Of a DNA stretch of 64,000 bases, positions 34,847 through 43,259 are shown one piece after another. The notes under the pieces are model-generated. The model searched no databases. It saw only the letters and a program-made list of their open reading frames with translations, and was not told where the DNA came from. Made by a program: the position numbers and the translations under genes. Source of the DNA: an uncultured Alphaproteobacteria bacterium (GTDB lineage Bacteria; Pseudomonadota; Alphaproteobacteria; HIMB59); NCBI GenBank assembly GCA_902599405.1, contig CACKFO010000001.1:1-64000 (forward strand), written 5' to 3'. Numbering within the stretch: the stretch's first letter is position 1; each line of letters starts with the position of its first letter.

Positions 34847-35929
34847 ATGAGCATCAAAACTACAACCATTGGAGCTTATCCAAAACCTAATTACACACCT
34901 ATAAGAGATTGGTTTCTCCAAGATAAATCTGACGAAGAAAAAAAACAATCCAAGGGATTGTTATCAAATTGGGATCCCAAAAGTGAAGACCATAAAGTAT
35001 ATGAAGAGAAAGATGAGGAAAAAGAAAAACTATTCTTAAAAGCTATTGAAGAAGTAATTCTTGATCAGACAAGTAGCGGAATAGATATCCCCACAGATGG
35101 TGAAGTAAGGCGAGAAAACTATATTTTTTATCAATTGAGATTTTTTAATGGTGTAAGCTTTGAACACTTAACAACTAAATCAGTCAGGAAAGGAGCTTTT
35201 GAAGCAACACTCCCAACAATTACAAGTAAAGTTTCAAATAAATCATTACGATTAGTAGATGATTGGAAATCTGCACAGCAGTTTACTAATAACCCAGTGA
35301 AAATAACTATACCTGGTCCTATGACAATAACTGACTCCATTGCTGATGACTATTATAATGATCCCAAAAAAATGGGTTATGATCTAGCTTTATGTATTAG
35401 TAATGAAGTTAAGGCTCTATCCGAAGCTGGTTGTCAATACATTCAAATTGATGAACCAGTGTTCGCCAGAAAACCAGAAGAAACACACGATTATGGTATG
35501 GAAAACTTAGAAAGAGCAATGCATGGAATACTAAAAGAAACTCAAAAAGCTTGTCATATTTGCTGCGGTTATCCTAATTCGCTTGACTCAGAACACTACA
35601 AAAAAGCAGACCTAGATGCATATGATAAAATTGCTGACTTAGTTGAAGACTCTAGTATAGACGAAGTTTCTTTGGAAGACTCTCACCGACCTTTAGATTT
35701 AAAATTATTAGAGAAATTTAAAAAAACCAAAGTTATTATGGGTTTGATTGATGTAGCTAAAAGTCGTATGGAAAGTGTCGAGGAAATTCAAAAAAGGATC
35801 AGAGAAGTTCTTGAGCATATTGATGAGGAAAGATTAATTGCTGCTCCTGATTGTGGTCTAGGGTTTTTTGATAGAAATCAAGCAAAACAAAAAATGCAAA
35901 TTCTCTCAAAAGCTGTTAAAAATCTCTAA
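34847..35929 (+). CDS. core-MetE-like cobalamin-independent methionine synthase family protein
   Basis: A 360-residue protein corresponding only to the C-terminal catalytic barrel of MetE; the N-terminal half of full MetE is absent. Zinc ligands are visible: His and Cys in CHICCGY, Glu in EVSLED, and Cys in APDCGLG. TTTIGAYPKP is the typical start, so the ATG right after the terminator is needed. Such short forms transfer methyl groups to homocysteine, possibly from methylcobalamin, or act in other thiol chemistry. Nearby metK and ahcY (39.4-41.9 kb) suit a methionine cycle; adjacency to phosphonate genes leaves another role open. Confidence 0.72.
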   Translation: MSIKTTTIGAYPKPNYTPIRDWFLQDKSDEEKKQSKGLLSNWDPKSEDHKVYEEKDEEKEKLFLKAIEEVILDQTSSGIDIPTDGEVRRENYIFYQLRFFNGVSFEHLTTKSVRKGAFEATLPTITSKVSNKSLRLVDDWKSAQQFTNNPVKITIPGPMTITDSIADDYYNDPKKMGYDLALCISNEVKALSEAGCQYIQIDEPVFARKPEETHDYGMENLERAMHGILKETQKACHICCGYPNSLDSEHYKKADLDAYDKIADLVEDSSIDEVSLEDSHRPLDLKLLEKFKKTKVIMGLIDVAKSRMESVEEIQKRIREVLEHIDEERLIAAPDCGLGFFDRNQAKQKMQILSKAVKNL

Positions 35930-35934
35930 ATCTT

Positions 35935-37047
35935 ATGTGGGAATATTATAATCCGGTAAATGTTATTTTTGGTTCGGAAAAATTTAATGAAATTGAACAT
36001 ATAATAAGTAATCGAAAGTACATTCTTGTTACCCATCCTGATGATAACTTTGATACGTATAGAGAGTTTTTTAACAATTTATCAAATAGGCCTCTAGAAA
36101 TCTTTGATGATGTTCAACCAAATCCAGACTATCAAGATTTAATTTCTGCAGGGGAAAAATTTTCAAAAATAGAAAGTCAAATTGATACAGTTGTTGCTCT
36201 TGGAGGCGGCTCTGTCATGGATACGGCCAAATTACTTGCAGCTTTTAAAGGTGAAAATAAATATTTAAATGATTTTGTAAGAAATAAAAAATCAGCTTAC
36301 GTTCAAGATCCAAAAAAAATTATAGCTATACCTACTACTTCAGGCACATCGAGTGAACTTACGTGTTGGGCTACAGTCTGGGATAAAGAATATAAAAGTA
36401 AATTTTCATTAGCAGATAAATCTTTATATCCTGAAATATCAGTTATTGACCCTAAGTTAATGATCAACAAGCCAAAAAATCTGACTATTTCTACTGGTCT
36501 TGATGCATTGTCCCACTCCTTAGAAAGCATTTGGAATGTAAACTCAAATCCGATTTCAACATTTCATGGAATTGCAGGTGCTCAAACCGTGATCGATACA
36601 CTTCCAAAGCTTGTAAATGATTTAAAAAACATAGAGTTGAGAACTTTAATGGCTAAAGCTTGTGTTCATGCAGGTCTAGCTTTTTCAAATACTAAAACTG
36701 CAATAGCACATAATATTTCATACCCGATAACAATTAATTTTAATGTTCCACATGGAATAGCTTGTTCTTTTACTTTGCCGACAATAATGAGGAGTCTGAT
36801 TGGCCAAGATGAAAAAACAGAAAAATCCCTAGAAAAAATTTATAATGTCGATCTCATTGAGAGTTCAAAAAGACTATCTGAGACATTGAGAATTCTTGAA
36901 GCACCATTAAATTTAAATGAAATTGGAATACCAAAAATTGAATGGGATAAATATGTTGAGGATGCTTTTCAAGGTGAAAGGGGAAAAAATTTCATTGGAA
37001 ATAAAATCTCATTTGATAAAGCGTGTTCTGAGATGAATTTCTTCTAA
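35935..37047 (+). CDS. iron-type alcohol dehydrogenase, candidate 2-hydroxyethylphosphonate/phosphonoacetaldehyde oxidoreductase
   Basis: A 370-residue group III dehydrogenase. The NAD motif is GGGSVMDTAK. All four metal ligands are seen: Asp and His in TGLDALSHSLE, His in AIAHNISYP and His in VPHGIACSF. The opening WEYYNPVNVIFGS is like the PhpC/FomC branch, which interconverts phosphonoacetaldehyde and 2-hydroxyethylphosphonate; this is from memory of the family. It starts 5 nt after the MetE-like gene. With PhnY and PhnA it would complete a route from 2-hydroxyethylphosphonate to acetate plus phosphate. A general alcohol dehydrogenase remains possible. Confidence 0.68.
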   Translation: MWEYYNPVNVIFGSEKFNEIEHIISNRKYILVTHPDDNFDTYREFFNNLSNRPLEIFDDVQPNPDYQDLISAGEKFSKIESQIDTVVALGGGSVMDTAKLLAAFKGENKYLNDFVRNKKSAYVQDPKKIIAIPTTSGTSSELTCWATVWDKEYKSKFSLADKSLYPEISVIDPKLMINKPKNLTISTGLDALSHSLESIWNVNSNPISTFHGIAGAQTVIDTLPKLVNDLKNIELRTLMAKACVHAGLAFSNTKTAIAHNISYPITINFNVPHGIACSFTLPTIMRSLIGQDEKTEKSLEKIYNVDLIESSKRLSETLRILEAPLNLNEIGIPKIEWDKYVEDAFQGERGKNFIGNKISFDKACSEMNFF

Positions 37048-37370
37048 AGTTTACTGTTAATCCAACTTCTTAAGTCCGCTTCTGAGCCTAAGCCAATCTT
37101 TGCATCAGCCATTGATCCATCTTTAAAGAGGATCATTGTGGGTATACTCCTAATACTAAAGTTTGCTGGTGCTTGAGGATTTTCATCTATATTAATTTTT
37201 TTTATAGATATCTTATCGCCCATTTCAGAAGCTAAATTATCCAAAATAGGAGCAATAGCCTTACATGGACCACACCACTCAGCCCAAAAATCTACCAAAA
37301 CAGGCTTATCTTTTGATCCTTCAAGAACTTTTTGATTAAATTCATCGTCATTTATTTGTTCAACTGTCAT
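37044..37370 (-). CDS. trxA: thioredoxin
   Basis: A 108-residue thioredoxin with the active site WAEWCGPCKAI and the cis-proline segment IRSIPTMILFKDG. It is cytoplasmic and reduces disulfides, including those of ribonucleotide reductase and other enzymes. Full family length. It converges with the iron-type dehydrogenase gene, with the two stops overlapping by 4 nt. Confidence 0.93.
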   Translation of the reverse strand: MTVEQINDDEFNQKVLEGSKDKPVLVDFWAEWCGPCKAIAPILDNLASEMGDKISIKKINIDENPQAPANFSIRSIPTMILFKDGSMADAKIGLGSEADLRSWINSKL

Positions 37371-37389
37371 ATATTTAATATGGTTATTA

Positions 37390-38031
37390 TTATTTGTATT
37401 TCAAATACTCATCTTTAGTCCCAACATGAGCATTGATTTTAGTAGTCTCATATCCATAGATTTTTTCATTTAACGAACAATCTTTCCAAAAGTCTTGAAT
37501 GTTAAAAATTTCAGGGTAAGGATGCAAAGAGTTTTTTCTAATAATATGACAACCTTGAAATGAAGTATTGCATAGTTTTGATGGAAAGTTAATAAGCCCT
37601 TCATTATTTACTTCAAGATCAAAATTATTATTTTTAGAATTTATAAGAAGGACACTATCAAAACTTTTATTTTCATCAAAAAATTTAATTGATTTTTCTA
37701 ATTCATTTTCAAAGGACTGGTCCCATAAATTATCTGTATTTAGAATTACTGTATCGTTTGTTTGTATGTTTTTTATACCACCTCCTGTTCCTAAGATAGT
37801 TTCTTCATAAGAAATTGTAATATCAGGGTAATTTTCAGAGATAAATCTTTCTAACATATTATGTTTATAGTGGGTATTGATATAAATTTTATCAAATGAC
37901 ATGTTTTTAATGAGATCGATTGCATAGCTAATAAGCGTTTTATTTTTTATTTTTAATAAGGGTTTAGGGATATCTTTGGTTAAGTTATCCATTCGCATTC
38001 CATAACCTGCAGCTAATATTAGAGCGTCCAT
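37390..38031 (-). CDS. MurU-like nucleotidyltransferase
   Basis: A 213-residue sugar-phosphate nucleotidyltransferase: LILAAGYGMRM at the N-terminus, KPLLKIKNKTLI, and TDNLWDQ with the metal-binding Asp. Directly downstream of an aminoglycoside-phosphotransferase-like kinase and TsaE, the order known for AmgK-MurU, which recycle N-acetylmuramate to UDP-MurNAc in Pseudomonas and many alphaproteobacteria. Its ATG follows the kinase stop with no spacing. Substrate assignment depends on context. Confidence 0.75.
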   Translation of the reverse strand: MDALILAAGYGMRMDNLTKDIPKPLLKIKNKTLISYAIDLIKNMSFDKIYINTHYKHNMLERFISENYPDITISYEETILGTGGGIKNIQTNDTVILNTDNLWDQSFENELEKSIKFFDENKSFDSVLLINSKNNNFDLEVNNEGLINFPSKLCNTSFQGCHIIRKNSLHPYPEIFNIQDFWKDCSLNEKIYGYETTKINAHVGTKDEYLKYK

Positions 38032-39000
38032 TTAACTTGTTTTGTTATATATCTCCATAAATATTTCTCTTAAATCCCAAAGTCTTAAATATTCGACATG
38101 TTTAAATATTTGAGCCCATGTATTTTTTCTAAAGACTTTAAGATATTTTGGTTTTCCAGCATTATATAATTGCACCCAATTACCAAGAATTCTCAGATTA
38201 CGTAAAAGACTAATCATATGAATGTCTGACCTAAGCTGCTTGAGATTAAGTTTCATTCTTCTTGCATAAAGCTTCAATAATTTATCTTCGACTTTGGTAG
38301 AATAAGATCTCCTAGCATCAAAAATCAATGAAGAAATATCTAATAATGGATGGTTGTAGTGAGTATCTTGATGATCAATAACATAAACTTTTTGATTGTA
38401 ATAAATTAAATTATCTAAAAAAAAATCACCGTGAGTTAAAGTTGGTTTAAATTTTCTATATTTTTCAGTACTTTTTTTCAAAGATACTTTCACAAGTTTA
38501 TTGAGATAAAAACCAATTTGGATCTTGTGATCATAGTGGTCAATAAAAGTCTCAATACCGTTCAATGCATCCTTGAGTAAATTATTTTGTGATTTTACTT
38601 GAACGCCTGAAAACTTTTTCTTGGGTTTTTGAAGATTTGTAAGAGCTCTCACAGCCAATGGAAGTATTTTTTTAATTTGTGGTTTTTGGAAATATTTTGA
38701 TGCATTTGCAATAGGGAAATAATCCATGATTACAAACTTATATAAATTACTTTGGTCAATTATTTTTGGTGTATTAACATTTTGTGAAATTAAAATATCA
38801 GTTGCTTTAATATATTTTTGATAATCGCTAGGTTTATTTAAAAAAGAGAGGACAAGTAATGATTGATTTGCTGTTTTACATAATTTGAAAATTTTTTCTG
38901 ATGCATCAGACTTGAAATTTAAAAAGCCCCCTATTTTAAAATTTTTATTTTGAAGGTGGTTTTTTATTTTGATTAGATTTATTTTATTTTGTGAAGCCAT
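38032..39000 (-). CDS. aminoglycoside-phosphotransferase-fold kinase (AmgK-like)
   Basis: A 322-residue kinase with the APH catalytic loop LTHGDFFLDNLI and metal motif VIDHQDTHYNHPLLDISSL. Together with the next gene (MurU-like) it suggests anomeric sugar kinase activity on N-acetylmuramate/N-acetylglucosamine for peptidoglycan recycling. It is very basic and divergent, so confidence in substrate is modest. It overlaps tsaE by 22 nt, the fused-operon layout common in alphaproteobacteria. Confidence 0.7.
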   Translation of the reverse strand: MASQNKINLIKIKNHLQNKNFKIGGFLNFKSDASEKIFKLCKTANQSLLVLSFLNKPSDYQKYIKATDILISQNVNTPKIIDQSNLYKFVIMDYFPIANASKYFQKPQIKKILPLAVRALTNLQKPKKKFSGVQVKSQNNLLKDALNGIETFIDHYDHKIQIGFYLNKLVKVSLKKSTEKYRKFKPTLTHGDFFLDNLIYYNQKVYVIDHQDTHYNHPLLDISSLIFDARRSYSTKVEDKLLKLYARRMKLNLKQLRSDIHMISLLRNLRILGNWVQLYNAGKPKYLKVFRKNTWAQIFKHVEYLRLWDLREIFMEIYNKTS

Positions 39001-39428
39001 TTTTTATTACTTGATTTTATCTCTATATTTCTTTTCTCACCAGTAACCGAAATATTAATAGATAAAGCCATATGATTATATCTTTTAATAAGATTTTCTA
39101 ATGGCCACTCAATAAGAACACAATTATCATTAAAATACTCATCCAAATCTAGTTTGTTATTTTGAACTTGATAAAAATCAAAGTGAATAATATTAAACTT
39201 ATTAAAATTGTAAACATGTTCTCTTTGATACGTGGGGCTCCCTTGGAAGGAAAAAGTTTTTTTTTCTGACTTGCTAATTTCACTTAAGATATATCTGATT
39301 AGAGTTGTCTTACCAGAACCGGCCTCTCCCTCAAAAAAAATGATCTGGTTTTTAGAAATAGACCTAGATATTTTTCTAGCTAAAGGTTTTAACTCAATTT
39401 CATTTGAGACTGCAAATCTCAAACTCAA
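38979..39428 (-). CDS. tsaE: tRNA threonylcarbamoyladenosine biosynthesis ATPase TsaE
   Basis: A 149-residue P-loop ATPase with GEAGSGKTTLIRYIL, SPTYQREHVY and FHFDFYQVQ, followed by CVLIEWPLEN, all typical of TsaE, which assists TsaB/TsaD in making t6A at position 37 of ANN-decoding tRNAs. The start is TTG directly after the metK TAA (TAATTG). Normal family length. Confidence 0.9.
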   Translation of the reverse strand: MSLRFAVSNEIELKPLARKISRSISKNQIIFFEGEAGSGKTTLIRYILSEISKSEKKTFSFQGSPTYQREHVYNFNKFNIIHFDFYQVQNNKLDLDEYFNDNCVLIEWPLENLIKRYNHMALSINISVTGEKRNIEIKSSNKKWLHKIK

Positions 39429-40601
39429 TTAAGCTAGCGATTTGAAATCGGAGACTAAATCTAGAGCTTCCCATGAAAAAGCTCCTGAAGAGCTGTCATG
39501 TGTTCTACCAAAGTGACCGTAAGCTGCTGTTTGTTCGTAAATTGGCTTGTTTAACTGTAATTTCTCTCTGATTCCTCTTGGAGAAAGATTCATAATGTCA
39601 GGTATCGCAGACTCAATTTTTGCTTCATCTATTTTATTAGTGCCTTGAGTATTCACATATATTGACAACGGTTTGGCTACACCGATTGCATAAGACAACT
39701 GGATAGTACACTGATCACATAAACCGGCAGCAACAATATTTTTTGCTAAGTATCGTGAAGCATAAGCGGCAGAGCGGTCGACTTTTGTAGGATCTTTTCC
39801 AGAGAAAGCCCCTCCACCGTGAGGTGCTGCACCACCATAGGTATCGACAATAATTTTTCTTCCTGTTAATCCCGTATCACCATCTGGTCCTCCAATAACA
39901 AAATTACCTGTTGGATTTACGTAGTATTCTTTATCATCTAAATTTTTTAATAACTCTTCAGGGATAGATTCTTTTAATGCTGGATTTACTATTTCTTTAA
40001 CATCAGCAGGAGATAATCCATCAGCATGTTGTGTTGATATCACAACAGATGTAACTGCACTTGGTTTACCATCAACGTATTTAAGAGTTACTTGGCTTTT
40101 TGAGTCAGGCTCTAATCCTTTTAAGCTACCGTCTTTTCTGCCCTTAGCCATTATCTCTAAGATTTTATGAGAATAAAAAATTGGTGCCGGCATCAGTTCA
40201 GGTGTTTCCGTACAAGCGTATCCAAACATAATTCCTTGGTCACCTGCCCCCTCGTCTTTGTCAGATGATGAGTCTACACCCATTGCAATATCTGCAGATT
40301 GTCCGTGAAGTAAATATTGGATATCTGCGGTTTGCCAATGAAAACCATCTTGCTCATAGCCGATGTCTTTTATGCACTCCCTTACTTTTGAAATAATTTC
40401 ATCTTTGTCTTCTTGGACTGGTCCTCTTACTTCACCAGATAAAACAACTTTGTTGGTTGTTGTTAATGTTTCACAAGCGACTCTAGCAAATGGGTCTTTG
40501 GAGATAAAATGATCGACAACTGCATCAGAAATTCTATCAGAAACTTTATCTGGGTGTCCCTCAGACACTGACTCAGATGTAAAAATATAATTTTTTCTCA
40601 T
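39429..40601 (-). CDS. metK: S-adenosylmethionine synthetase
   Basis: About 390 residues from the ATG at 40601 ([19 protein letters not shown]); the longer track start at 40646 runs into ahcY and adds a non-conserved leader. Family motifs: GHPDKV near the N-terminus, [12 protein letters not shown], and [16 protein letters not shown]. It makes SAM from methionine and ATP. Downstream of ahcY by about one base on the same strand, with a kinase-like gene upstream, it forms a SAM-recycling operon. Confidence 0.96.
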   Translation of the reverse strand: MRKNYIFTSESVSEGHPDKVSDRISDAVVDHFISKDPFARVACETLTTTNKVVLSGEVRGPVQEDKDEIISKVRECIKDIGYEQDGFHWQTADIQYLLHGQSADIAMGVDSSSDKDEGAGDQGIMFGYACTETPELMPAPIFYSHKILEIMAKGRKDGSLKGLEPDSKSQVTLKYVDGKPSAVTSVVISTQHADGLSPADVKEIVNPALKESIPEELLKNLDDKEYYVNPTGNFVIGGPDGDTGLTGRKIIVDTYGGAAPHGGGAFSGKDPTKVDRSAAYASRYLAKNIVAAGLCDQCTIQLSYAIGVAKPLSIYVNTQGTNKIDEAKIESAIPDIMNLSPRGIREKLQLNKPIYEQTAAYGHFGRTHDSSSGAFSWEALDLVSDFKSLA

Positions 40602-40602
40602 T

Positions 40603-41883
40603 TTAGTACCTATATGTATCTTTCTTAAATGGACCTTGTTGCTCAACTCCTAAATAATCGCTTTGTTCCTTGGACATTTCAGTCAGTTTAGCACCAACTT
40701 TTTGTAAATGAAACATTGCAACCATTTCATCTAGTTTTTTAGGAAGGACATAGACTTTATTTTCATAGTTTTTGTAATTCTCCCAGATTTCGATTTGAGC
40801 TAAAACCTGATTTGAGAATGATGCACTCATCACAAAACTAGGATGGCCAGTGGCATTACCTAGGTTCACTAACCTTCCCTTTGAAAGAATTATTAGCTTC
40901 TTACCATCCGGAAATGTTACTTGGTCAACTTGAGGTTTTATCTCTTCCCATTTATAGTTTTGCAAATCATCTATTTGAATTTCATTATCAAAGTGTCCGA
41001 TATTACAGACAATTGCTCGGTCTTTCATTTCTCTCATATGGTCTTGGGTAATGATATCTTTGTTGCCTGTTGCAGTTACAAATATATCAGCATACTTACA
41101 TGCATCATCCATAGTGACAACCTCATAGCCTTCCATTGCTGCTTGAAGTGCACAAATAGGATCAACTTCTGTTACTTGAACTCTAGCCCCGGCGCCTCTT
41201 AATGAAGCTGCGCTTCCTTTTCCAACATCTCCAAACCCAGCAACAACAGCAACTTTACCAGCCATCATTACGTCAGTTCCTCTTCGAATTCCGTCTACTA
41301 AACTCTCCTTACAACCGTATAAATTATCAAATTTACTTTTTGTTACCGAGTCATTCACATTTATAGCAGGAACTTGAAGAGTTCCTTTGGATGCCATTTG
41401 CTCTAAACGAAGAACGCCTGTAGTAGTTTCTTCAGATAGTCCTCTAACATTTTTTAATAGCTCAGGGTACTTCTCATGCATTCGAAGTGTTAAGTCTCCG
41501 CCATCGTCTAGGATCATATTAGGTTCCCACCCATCTGCCTCAATTGTTTGATCAATACACCACCAAAATTCCTCTTCATTCATACCCTTCCAGGCAAAAA
41601 CAGGTGTACCGCTTTGGGCAATCGCAGCAGCTGCATGATCTTGAGTAGAGTAAATGTTACATGAGCTCCATCGACATTTGGCGCCAAGTGCTACAAGTGT
41701 TTCAATTAAGACAGCAGTTTGGATGGTCATGTGAAGGCAGCCCATAATATTGGCTCCAGCCAACGGTTTTGAGTCTCCATATTGTTCACGAATAGCCATT
41801 AGTCCTGGCATTTCAGTTTCTGCTATTTCAATTTCTTGTCTCCCGAATTCGTGTTGGGAAATATCTTTTACTTTGTAATCCAC
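40603..41883 (-). CDS. ahcY: adenosylhomocysteinase
   Basis: A 426-residue NAD-dependent enzyme that splits S-adenosylhomocysteine to adenosine and homocysteine. [24 protein letters not shown] is the NAD site, [11 protein letters not shown] and the C-terminal PFKKDTYRY are diagnostic. It starts at GTG behind a perfect AGGAGGG site. It precedes metK, and a PfkB kinase that could remove adenosine lies just upstream on the same strand. Confidence 0.96.
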   Translation of the reverse strand: MDYKVKDISQHEFGRQEIEIAETEMPGLMAIREQYGDSKPLAGANIMGCLHMTIQTAVLIETLVALGAKCRWSSCNIYSTQDHAAAAIAQSGTPVFAWKGMNEEEFWWCIDQTIEADGWEPNMILDDGGDLTLRMHEKYPELLKNVRGLSEETTTGVLRLEQMASKGTLQVPAINVNDSVTKSKFDNLYGCKESLVDGIRRGTDVMMAGKVAVVAGFGDVGKGSAASLRGAGARVQVTEVDPICALQAAMEGYEVVTMDDACKYADIFVTATGNKDIITQDHMREMKDRAIVCNIGHFDNEIQIDDLQNYKWEEIKPQVDQVTFPDGKKLIILSKGRLVNLGNATGHPSFVMSASFSNQVLAQIEIWENYKNYENKVYVLPKKLDEMVAMFHLQKVGAKLTEMSKEQSDYLGVEQQGPFKKDTYRY

Positions 41884-41938
41884 TTAACCCTCCTTTTAGA
41901 TAGACTATTTAAAATAAAATATGATTTATTCATCGTTA

Positions 41939-42889
41939 TCAAGCTCTTTTTATCCTTGGTCCCAGCTGCTGTATAACTTCCTCAGCCTTTCTATTACCAT
42001 TCTTAAGCGCTTCATCAACAGGTTTTCCAGATAAGTAAAAATCTAAAAATCCTGCAGCAAAATTATCTCCTGCACCTGTTGTGTCCATAACATTTTCTAT
42101 TTTTTGAGCAGATTGATGTTTTACATCGTCTTCAAAAAAATAATATGCACCCTCAGCACCAGAGGTCATAACAATTTTTTTTCCAAAATTTTTAAAAAAA
42201 GAACTCACATCTGCCATTGAATCAGATTGTGTAAACATCTTTGCTTCATCAAAATTACAAAAAACTAAATCTACATTATCAGTTATAAAATTTTTTAATT
42301 CATCTCTGTGTCGATCAACACAAAAGGGGTCTGACAATGAAAGAGATATTTCTATTTTTTTTGATTTTGCAATATCTGAAAATTTTTTGAGTGTTTTTTT
42401 TGTTAGTTCATGATCCCAAAGATATGACTCCATGTACACATGATCAATTGAATTGAGTATATCTTCATTAACTTCGTCTGGATTTAATTGTGAACCTATT
42501 CCTATGTGTGTAGCCATTGTTCTTTCACCATCGGGTGAAACTAAAATATTACAGCAGCCAGTTGGAAGATCTGTTTTATTGGAGACACCTTTAAACGAGA
42601 TATTTTCTTTTTGTAAATCTTGAATAAAAGCATTTCCATACTCATCATCATTGACCTTGCCGTAAAAACTTGCCTCATGAGAGCCAAAGTTTAATTCATG
42701 GATAGTATTACATACTGATCCACCTGAAGTAATTAATGGATTATCGAAATTTGACCTAATTTCCTTAATTTGAGACTCCTCAATCAATGTCATAGAGCCT
42801 TTAGTTAGTTTCAGATTATTGATGACACTATCCTCTACCTGGCATATGACATCAACCAAAGCAGTTCCTACCCCTAGAATTTTTTTCAC
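41939..42889 (-). CDS. PfkB-family sugar/nucleoside kinase (adenosine-kinase-like)
   Basis: A 316-residue ribokinase-fold kinase. SGGSVCNTIHELNFGS near residue 55 and the catalytic DTTGAGDNFAAGFL near the C-terminus are the two PfkB signatures. In this family and next to ahcY, adenosine kinase activity (clearing the adenosine released by AhcY) is a sensible inference, although other nucleoside or sugar substrates are possible. First gene of the pfkB-ahcY-metK-tsaE-kinase-murU run on the minus strand. Confidence 0.82.
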   Translation of the reverse strand: MKKILGVGTALVDVICQVEDSVINNLKLTKGSMTLIEESQIKEIRSNFDNPLITSGGSVCNTIHELNFGSHEASFYGKVNDDEYGNAFIQDLQKENISFKGVSNKTDLPTGCCNILVSPDGERTMATHIGIGSQLNPDEVNEDILNSIDHVYMESYLWDHELTKKTLKKFSDIAKSKKIEISLSLSDPFCVDRHRDELKNFITDNVDLVFCNFDEAKMFTQSDSMADVSSFFKNFGKKIVMTSGAEGAYYFFEDDVKHQSAQKIENVMDTTGAGDNFAAGFLDFYLSGKPVDEALKNGNRKAEEVIQQLGPRIKRA

Positions 42890-43175
42890 CTAATGAAAGT
42901 AAGGGATTTTAAACAGAGATCTATTAAAAAATCCTGAATTCCTTATGAAAGTTGAACATAAATGTGAATTGTTTTTGATGTGCAAAATGCGAATCAGGTC
43001 AGAATTAGTGCTATTAAAAATGGACCTAAATAATATTTTTTAAGAGATATTCGTAGTTTTGGAAAATTTGATAAAAACCTGTGAATATTTTCAAATTACT
43101 TGTTAATTGAATCTTTAATTTCCAATTGAATTTATTGGCTTTTCAGAATTTAATACAAAATAAATTGACTAAGAT

Positions 43176-43191
43176 TGTCTATAGATTGTAT
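43176..43191. promoter_or_regulatory. NrdR box, weaker copy
   Basis: TGTCTATAGATTGTAT agrees with the palindromic NrdR consensus ACACTATATATAGTGT at 10 of 16 positions and lies exactly 32 nt upstream of the stronger copy, the spacing of about three helical turns normal for paired NrdR boxes. Confidence 0.5.
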
Positions 43192-43207
43192 AGTCACTAG
43201 GCAATAA

Positions 43208-43223
43208 ACACTACATCTAGTGA
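43208..43223. promoter_or_regulatory. NrdR box, strong copy
   Basis: ACACTACATCTAGTGA is close to the NrdR palindrome ACACTATATATAGTGT and lies 36 nt before the nrdA ATG. NrdR represses ribonucleotide reductase genes when dATP is high. No nrdR gene is in this window. Confidence 0.7.
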
Positions 43224-43259
43224 TTATTCAAAAAAGTACACTTAAACTTGGTAGGAAGA

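Larger units (their letters stand above)
42890..43259. other. 370-nt gene-free region upstream of nrdA
   Basis: The longest gap in the window. I see no ORF or tRNA here. Its right end holds a pair of NrdR-type boxes (43176-43191 and 43208-43223) and a ribosome site GGTAGGAAG. The left two thirds is plain AT-rich sequence with two GAATC (CcrM-type GANTC) sites near 42990 and 43110 and no hairpin I trust. Confidence 0.6.

Noticed and set aside
41884-41938. Possible SAH riboswitch upstream of ahcY
   Set aside because: The gap to the next gene is only 55 nt and holds a Shine-Dalgarno and AT-rich sequence, too short for the known SAH aptamer.
43102-43118. Possible CtrA box (TTAA-N-TTAA) upstream of nrdA
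   Set aside because: The spacer is 8 nt rather than 7, and the surroundings are AT-rich, so a chance match is likely.
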